Shown here one piece after another: positions 57,608 through 64,000 of a DNA stretch of 64,000 nucleotides (its first letter is position 1; each line of letters starts with the position of its first letter). The notes under the pieces were generated by a model. The model saw only the letters and a list, made by a program, of their open reading frames with translations. It did no database searches and was not told the origin of the DNA. A program made the translations under genes and the position numbers. The DNA is from Trichosphaerium sp. ATCC 40318 (lineage: Eukaryota; Discosea; Flabellinia; Trichosidae): contig JALMLS010000093.1 of NCBI GenBank assembly GCA_038496445.1, forward strand, positions 186,001 to 250,000. Direction: 5' to 3'.

Positions 57608-59918
57608 TTACATTATGCTATATTCAGCCAAACCATAAAACTTGTTACTGTCCTTTGTATACTTTCCCATTACTGTAACCTTTTTAGTACCGCTTGCAAT
57701 ATCAATATTTAGCGCGAACGTTGTACTCTAAACGAAAACACTCAATCATAACAATGGTTGAAGAAAAAAAAAAACATACCTGCAGTGTCATTGGTTTAAA
57801 CTTGCCATCAATACTCACTGACATGGCAAGCGCGTTTCCTTTTGTTATTGTAAATGTCTGTGAACCAGCCTTTAGGTCTCCTGCACGCGAAATATAAGTC
57901 AAAATAATCTTGGAAGATAAGGACAACAATACCTTCAAGTGGACTTATAAGTCTGTGACCGTTTTCGTTGAATTGAGGGAAAGTCTTTGGAAACCTTACG
58001 GCCTCAACATCCTTACTTGTACATTCAATCTTGTAAGATAATGTCAACTGGTAGGATTTATCATCTTCTACAAAATATGTGGTAAGTAGTTACGGAAAGA
58101 AAGGGAAAATCACGGTACCAAAATCATCTGTTCTTGTGAACAGTTGGAAAATATACTTTCCCATTTTTGGAAACCGAACAAAAAATTCATGCATATTTTG
58201 ATCAGATCCAAGTGCTTCTTGATGTAACACCCACTGTGGAATCTTATCATCAGATCCAACTACAAAGATTATCAAAAAAAAGATTTACAGTTAAACAACT
58301 ACGAGAAGAAACAATGATGGTTGAAAAAAAAAAAAAGATACCTTGCTTCAATGCGGCAAAACATTGAATGTTTGTAGGTGCAGCTATTTGAATGTCAAGC
58401 GTTTCACCGCTTGAAAACTGTATTTTTCCTTCAGGATGGTTCACAAAGCAAATGTGTCTATCAAAGAAGTAATTCTAGATCAAGAAGAAATAAGAATATA
58501 ACAAGAAAATAGATAAACAAAGTTTGAATCACCTGGAGGTATGGAAGTGCATCAAATTCAGCGTCTGTAAGCTGTTTATCCAAAAGCTGCCATTCAGACC
58601 ATTGTGGAAAGTGTGTATAAATAAACTGACGTGGAGGTGTGCAAAAAAAGTAAGGACAAAAAGAGAAAGTAAATTTCCCTCCTTCAACAAAACCAGCGCC
58701 CCACGTGCAATCAATCAAGTACTATTTCAAAAAAGTTAGCGTAACTCATAACATAAAGGTATCGTACAAAATTGCCATAGATGCGCACAGCGTTCCATGC
58801 ATGACTCAATTCGCTATCAGTTGAAACGCTAGCATCAAAACTACTCCCTGAAGCTCTTCCTCCAATCTAAATTCCCAAGGAAGTCAGTCATTACACCGTC
58901 ACGAAGAACTCAAACGCACTTTGTATGATTCAAGCTTAGCTTCATGTGCTAGAGTATTGAATAACGTAGCATAACCTTCACATACTGCAGACCTTTTGGC
59001 TAATACATCAGACGCTTTCATAATACTAATTTTACCTATTGCGAAAAACCTGTTAGACGCACGTGATAAACACATGTAGAACGGAAGCTGGTATTCCTTG
59101 GATATTGACAAAACAGAAATCACGTTTCACGTGACTTTTATTGTCAACACAAATTCTACATACACGTGATTTCTGGGGTTTTTGTATTTATACGCACGTG
59201 TTTGATAGAGAGCTACATCATAAGAAATATGTGTCGTTATCCAAGTGAAGAAAGCGCGGATTTTTTCAAGGTCTGTTTTAGCAGGTCCTATTAAATATGC
59301 ACAAAGAGCAGCAATAGTCATAGCTTGACTATTTGGTGCATTTTTTGCATGCTCGTCTATAGCGTCAAATACTCCTAAAAGTAATTACTATTATAATCCC
59401 AATTCGTTTAAATAAAGGCGTTCCACGGCGTAAGTCAACGAGAGGAGTGCTGGGCGGTGCGTACCTTTTTCTTTGAGGGCTGTAATGTTCGAAATCGCAT
59501 CTGCTGTCGGGTTTGTCAATGTTTTCGGTGGAGGCTCATATCTAGTTGACTTATCGCCTATTGATCGCGATCTCGTAATAGATTTAGGCATTTTATATTA
59601 ATTAATACAAAAATGGTGAATACCTCGCTCTACCTCTAGCCCAAGGTAATGCTAAAACTGTGTATTGTCCTGTTTGCTCATCTGGCTCGCCTTCGTAAAG
59701 TACGCCGCCTTTTACTTTGCCCCACGCTTTTTTAGAGCCTTTACCCTATCGTAAGCTTAGTTTTAAGGTTTTCCGACAAAAGATATTTCTCTAACCGTTT
59801 TTTTAATAAAGCCTTTGAATCTACTCCCTATACCGCTGTGACTTTTACTTCTTTTCTTTACTAGCTTTTTGTCTGTTGGTGGGTCATTTACAACTATTGA
59901 TGGTTCATTTTGTGCCAT
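57608..59918 (-). CDS. KY-type transglutaminase-like peptidase family protein
   Basis: The start at 59918 begins MAQNEPSIVVNDPPTDKK and a basic leader that joins to RSRSIGDKSTRYEPPP. Then comes the transglutaminase-like core of the kyphoscoliosis peptidase family: MTIAALCAYLIGPAKTDLEK, IRAFFTWITTHISYD, DVLAKRSAVCEGYATLFN (catalytic Cys), SHAWNAVRIYGNF (His) and LIDCTWGAGFVEGGKF (Asp region), then FCTPPRQFIYTHFPQWSEWQ. All three catalytic positions are present. The C-terminal 300 residues are beta-rich repeats typical of the family (ending TKKVTVMGKYTKDSNKFYG). Related proteins are cytoskeletal or ER/cell-wall associated (yeast CYK3). A shorter start at 59591 is the alternative. Confidence 0.85.
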
Positions 59919-60026
59919 TGTCTCCCAGCTTACGTAATTACGCTAGCACAATTAGTTGTGCGCACGCAAGTTGTGGTTCAGAGTTAAGGCTCGATTTCTG
60001 TTTAAGATTGTTCAGTTCGAGTTGGA

Positions 60027-62402
60027 ATGTTCGTGATAACGCTAATCTTCCTCGTTCTAAGTACTAGCGTCGTTTGCCAAGAAGCTGGCGCAAAAGTAAC
60101 CATTACACAAAATGGTCTTGATAAAATCAACTCGATTGCTCTACCTGTTCTCATAAATGCTGTAAGGACGCTCAAAATACCTAACATAGCAGGAAAATCT
60201 GGTACATAATTTTATTTGGGCCTAAAGCTATTAACAATCGTCAAAGGATCATTCCAGTATTGGATAGAAGACATTACAATGGAAGAATTCGATATTGGGC
60301 AATCCAAAATTGTAGACGATGCTAGCACAGGTATACAAGTGCAATTGTACGCTACATAACTGAAGAAATCCATCTGACGCATTTGTAGCTCGGAGGTAAC
60401 CGCTATCATTAAACTTCACTGGAAACTACACGATTCTGGTACAAGCCTCACAGTGGTATTAAAAGTAACAAATTCATAGCGTTTCCATGGACTGGTGATA
60501 AAGGACACGCAAAAGCAACTACAAAACACTCAACTGTACGCAAACTTAGCTAACACGTATATTAACGCTAGTAGATTGGTGCCACAATAAGTATTGATGC
60601 TTCAGGGGATCGTCCGGTCGCTCACGCCGTAAATGTCGTCGCAGACTTAAACGATTTTGGTACACGACTGTGTTTTTTAAACGCCTTTTCTTGCCGCTCC
60701 AAAAACGTGACTTTTATTTTTGTGGTTGGTGGATTTGGTACTCATAAAACAATCGTAGATATTGATTTACATGGAAGAGGTATTGTGGGTGTAATCATCC
60801 GTATTATAAAGAAGGTGTTCAAGCATAAAATACATGAAGAAGTAGAAAATGCTGTAAAAAAAGCTATTACTGATGAAATCAATAATGGCATTAATCAAGC
60901 ACTTGCTACTCTTCCTACTACTCGTGCACTTGATTCTAGCGCTCAAATAGATTTGAGTTTAGTCAAAGGTGGTGTAGTTTTTGGTCCACAATACGTGTCT
61001 CTTGGCTTTAAAGGTAACACAGTTTTCTTATTGCACCATTCTTATTTTTTTCGCATTTTTTTATGTGGTTGTTTGTTAAATAGTGCTGTCAGTTAGCTGA
61101 TATCATTATTTTAGGTAGCTCCCAACCGATCGGACAACCAAACTTTAAACCACCATTTACGTACGTAACGCAGCTACAAACATGAAATTCAAGCAAAAAT
61201 AACCTCTAACAGTTTCTCATTTTTTTGTTCCCTTATTCATTCTTTCTTTAGACCTACGCCTACACCAAATTTAATTGATAAATCTAAAGAACTTCAAGTC
61301 ATTATTACTGACTATGTTATTGATGCACTGTCATATGTATACTTTGCACAACAGAAAATGGTACAACACTAATTCTTCTATTTATTTATTTTTATGAAAA
61401 TTTTAACCAATCAGCTCGCTTAATTGACCCCGAAAGCCAACTTCTACCATCACTTAAATGAATTCATTCTTTCTTTAGGAAATTAGAGTAACACCGCAGG
61501 ATGTACCAAAATCCTCACCACTACAGCTGAACACTTCAGACTTCTTTTTTTTGATTCCTGGTTTATCGTCAAAATATCCAAACAAAGCAATGTACTTGGA
61601 TGTATTCGCCAAGAAAGCACCTATGCTCTCTATCGCGCCAAATGGCTTGTTATTTAATGGTACAGTAAACTAAACAGATGGATTAACCTTACTAATAAAA
61701 AACAATAGGTACGGGAGGAATCAATGTAACTGTTCTTGTTGGCAAAACTTACGTGCCAGCTTTCTCCCTTGACTTTAATTTCTCGGCTGTTGCAAAGGTA
61801 CTTTGCTCACTACTAAACATATTAAATATGAGTATATACTAACCGTTAATAAATAGGTTGGACTAGCTAATTTAAAGCTAACAGGAAGTCTACAGCAGTT
61901 CAAGAGTGATTTTTCTGTGGCTGTAAGATAATTTGCTTTTTTTTGCATTTGATAACTCATGGGTTTTTTATAGAGTTCAAACGTTGGCAAGATTTATATT
62001 CTTGGCCCTTTTGAGGCTGCATTGAACCTACTGTTAACAGGATTAAAAGTATATGTTAACAAAGTTGTTCTTGATAAAGGAATTCCACTTCCAATAATTA
62101 AAGGTACGAATTTCATCATTTATTTTTACACGAAAATTGCTTCATCAAGTGCTAATGTACTGGACTCTAAACTACATAAAAAATAGTCTAGCACATTACA
62201 CTTTCGTTGTAGTAATTGCTTGGCATTTACTGCGCTTGGCTATGTTATAACTGTTCTAAAATCGTTTTTTTTAGGTGTTACATTTGTGAATCCACAAATT
62301 TCTCTGGCAAATAAATACATTGCTGTAGACACAGATATTAACTATACACCATCATTGGATATACATAGAAATGTGAATACATCATCAGTAGATATTGTTT
62401 AA
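60027..62402 (+). CDS. Secreted BPI/LBP-like lipid-binding protein
   Basis: Signal peptide MFVITLIFLVLSTSVVC is followed by GAKVTITQNGLDKINSIALP, the start pattern of the BPI/LBP/CETP family, and VRTLKIPNIAGKSG. Later exons give ILVQASQWYxx-type, ATISIDASGDRPVAHAVNVV, GTHKTIVDIDLHGRGIVGV, EEVENAVKKAITDEINNGIN, GPQYVSLGFKG, and the second barrel (LQVIITDYVIDALSYVYFAQ, DFFFLIPGLSSKYPNKAMYL). The final exon encodes VTFVNPQISLANKYIAVDTD. These tubular proteins bind LPS or phospholipids; homologues occur in animals, oomycetes and amoebae. About 14 short exons. The last exon lies in a block that has been duplicated downstream. Confidence 0.8.
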
Positions 62403-62968
62403 GGGAGAAACAATTAATAAAACAAATCAAAGAATCAACGACTTTATTTTTTTATACTTTGTTATACGAATAACAGTTAATAGTATTTAAGGTTACAGTT
62501 GTACTATTCTTGATTGCAACACAAAATCTGTAATTTACATCTTTTAGTGGCACATGGAAAGGATTTTGTTGTCCTGTCGTTGAAATTGAAAGCGTACTTT
62601 TGGTCATATCCAAAGTAGCCGACATGATTTCTATCAGAAAAAAAAGGCATCAATACACCATTAGTTTTTATAAATACTTACGTGTTGCCGGAAAGGGTCA
62701 AGTCACCCTCAACTCTCCAAGTTGGCATATGCTCAACGCCAAAGCCAGTGGTTTGTACTCCGAACTTGAATTCAGTTCCAGGTAAATAAAGTTAGTGAAA
62801 ATTTAGCCGGATATTGGTTTTGTCTTGCCTGATTTCTATACGATGAAAAGTATTTTAAAAAGAAGCCGTCGAATTGTACGTATGTAAAATGAGACTTTCA
62901 TGATATTACACATGTTCATGGTCAAGTGAAAGAATTGTTCTAGATGGTACAATAAAGTGCTTTGTTGT
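62212..62968. repeat. Tandem segmental duplication, copy 1
   Basis: About 0.75 kb holding the last BPI-like exon and the whole convergent small gene. The next 0.68 kb repeats the same order with long identical runs, for example TAACTGTTCTAAAATCG and CAACGCCAAAGCCAGTGG. Confidence 0.9.
62452..62919 (-). CDS. Small hypothetical protein convergent with the BPI-like gene
   Basis: Minus-strand exons from a candidate ATG at 62919 (MNMCNIMKVSFYI) splice to FGVQTTGFGVEHMPTWRVEG, DLTLSGNT and a last exon MSATLDMTKSTLSISTTG to RFCVAIKNSTTVTLNTINCY, with stop at 62452. It is beta-rich, Thr/Ser-rich and has two late Cys, as in small secreted or adhesive proteins. No family is recognised and no clear signal peptide is seen. 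The plus-strand BPI-like stop lies only 50 bp away. A broken copy is at 62969-63645. Confidence 0.4.
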
Positions 62969-63645
62969 GTAATTGCTTGCTTTACTGCGCTGGCTATGTT
63001 ATAACTGTTCTAAAATCGTTTTTTTTAGTGTTACATTTGTGAATCCACAAATTTCTCTAGCAAATAAATACATTGCTGTAGACAAGATATTAACTATACA
63101 CCATCATTGGATATACATAGAAATGGGAATACATCATCAGTAGATATTGTTTAAGGAAGGAACAATTAATAAAACAAATCAAAGAATCGACTTTATTTTT
63201 TGATACGAATAACAGTTAATAGTATTTAAGGTTACAGTTGTACTATTCTTGATTGCAACACAAAATCTGTAATTTACATCTTTTAGTGACATGGAAAGGA
63301 TTTTAGGTGTTGAAATTGAAACGTTGGTCATATCCAAGTAGCCAAAATGATTTGTAGAAAAAAAAGGGAATCAATACACCATTATTTTTAATACTTACGT
63401 GTTGGCCGGAATACAAGTCACCCTCAACTTCATTATATGCTCAACGCCAAAGCCAGTGGCTTGTACTCCGAACTTGAAAGGTTTGGCAGCTGCGCATAAA
63501 GTTAAAATTGCCGGATATTGCGCTTGTGAGAAAAAGAAGCCGTCGATTTGTACGTATGTAAAATGAGACTTGTCATGATAACGACTTACACATGTGTCAT
63601 GGTCAGAGAAAGAAAGAATTGTTCGAGATGGTGCAATATACTTAT
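62969..63645. pseudogene. Tandem segmental duplication, decayed copy 2
   Basis: Repeats copy 1 with several small deletions: it lacks two bases of GTAGACACAGATATT, GGCACATGG becomes GACATGG, and CTCTCCAAGTTGGC is lost. These break the reading frames of both the BPI-like terminal exon (plus) and the small gene (minus). The result is a non-functional tail. Confidence 0.75.
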
Positions 63646-63807
63646 AGCTCTTTACGAAGTCTCTGTGCGTAGTGGTATGCCGCAGTGGTGTTATTTTTTT
63701 GTGTTTGATTATTTTTGGTCTAGTTTGGGAAAACGCTGCCTAACTGTTACGAGACGCGTTTAATAATACTAACACGCGAATAAGGAATCTTATTGGTTTC
63801 TTTCCAG

Positions 63808-63914
63808 TGATTCTTACCGCTAAAACAAGTAGATTCTCCAAAAGCTCTAGTTTTGACAACCTAAAGCTTGGACAGAAGCCTGACTTGATTGTAACGTGTT
63901 CCCACTATGAATAA
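63808..63914 (+). CDS. Possible terminal exon of an unassigned gene
   Basis: After a T-rich CCAG acceptor, an open stretch reads LTAKTSRFSKSSSFDNLKLG and then QKPDLIVTCSHYE before a stop. Upstream exons were not identified. Low confidence. Confidence 0.2.
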
Positions 63915-64000
63915 GCATTCAGTCCTGTGGCTTAGTGTCGATGAACGGATGCACGTGATAAGTTCCGCTTAAAAAGTAGGGTTGTAGAGCAAATTGAGTG

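Noticed and set aside
8000-63960. Many CACGTG palindromes as a shared regulatory E-box
   Set aside because: Several fall inside coding sequence (Ser-Arg codons) or inside GCACGT/GTGCGT splice donors, so splice and codon usage explain many of them without a promoter motif. A positional enrichment test would be needed.
1-64000. CRISPR arrays, insertion sequences, bacterial operons, tRNA or rRNA genes
   Set aside because: No regularly spaced repeats, transposase frames, rRNA stretches or cloverleaf-forming sequences were seen, and spliceosomal introns throughout show a nuclear eukaryotic genome.

Overview
This is a compact, intron-rich nuclear segment from a microbial eukaryote. The standard genetic code fits every model, intergenic gaps are usually 50-300 bp, and introns are mostly 36-100 nt. 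Donors are typically GTACGT, GTAAGT or GTGCGT, and acceptors are TAG, CAG and quite often AAG. The gene set mixes features of fungi and amoebae: a Zn2Cys6-PAS regulator, RIT1, a SPINDLY-type O-fucosyltransferase, a perilipin, a KY-type transglutaminase-like protein and BPI/LBP-like proteins. I infer an amoebozoan or an early-branching holomycotan/opisthokont protist, but the sequence does not settle it.

Layout. 0-5.6 kb: 3' part of a casein kinase 1, a tafazzin on the minus strand, and UBA3. 5.7-11.6 kb: one very large minus-strand gene made of at least 15 related membrane modules, the most unfamiliar object here. 11.9-13 kb: a coiled-coil/F-box-like/MORN protein. 13.3-16.5 kb: SPINDLY-type glycosyltransferase. 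16.6-19.8 kb: ABHD11-like hydrolase and RIT1. 19.8-22.8 kb: LRR protein. 23-30 kb: a SnoaL/NTF2-fold protein, a TBC1D5-like RabGAP, a small acidic protein, a probable mitochondrial IF1-like coiled-coil protein, and the Zn2Cys6-PAS factor. 31-37 kb: ankyrin protein, small membrane protein, and a three-domain PABA synthase/aminodeoxychorismate lyase fusion. 37.4-38.4 kb: a decayed LRR gene. 38.8-46.9 kb: perilipin, a beta-propeller protein, and TEX10/IPI1. 47.2-50.5 kb: CBM48 protein and a START-like protein. 50.5-56.3 kb: two secreted proteins transcribed head to head (an SGNH-like protein with DNRLRE-like segments and a DUF5060/DUF4038 glycosidase). 56.5-57.4 kb: a second F-box-like/MORN protein. 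57.6-60 kb: KY-type transglutaminase-like protein. 60-64 kb: BPI/LBP-like secreted protein and a local tandem duplication with a decayed second copy.

Most genes are housekeeping (NEDD8 conjugation, cardiolipin remodelling, initiator tRNA modification, folate synthesis, ribosome biogenesis, retromer/Rab7 control, lipid droplets). Unusual layers are the multi-module membrane protein, a group of GC-AG introns that reuse the donor GCACGT, the trifunctional folate enzyme, the MORN/F-box pair, and a cluster of secreted carbohydrate- and lipid-active proteins at the right end. Gene models were joined by hand from reading frames, splice signals and family resemblance. Ends of single-exon genes are firm; internal exon edges in the LRR, membrane-module, CBM48, SGNH, WD40 and BPI genes are approximate.
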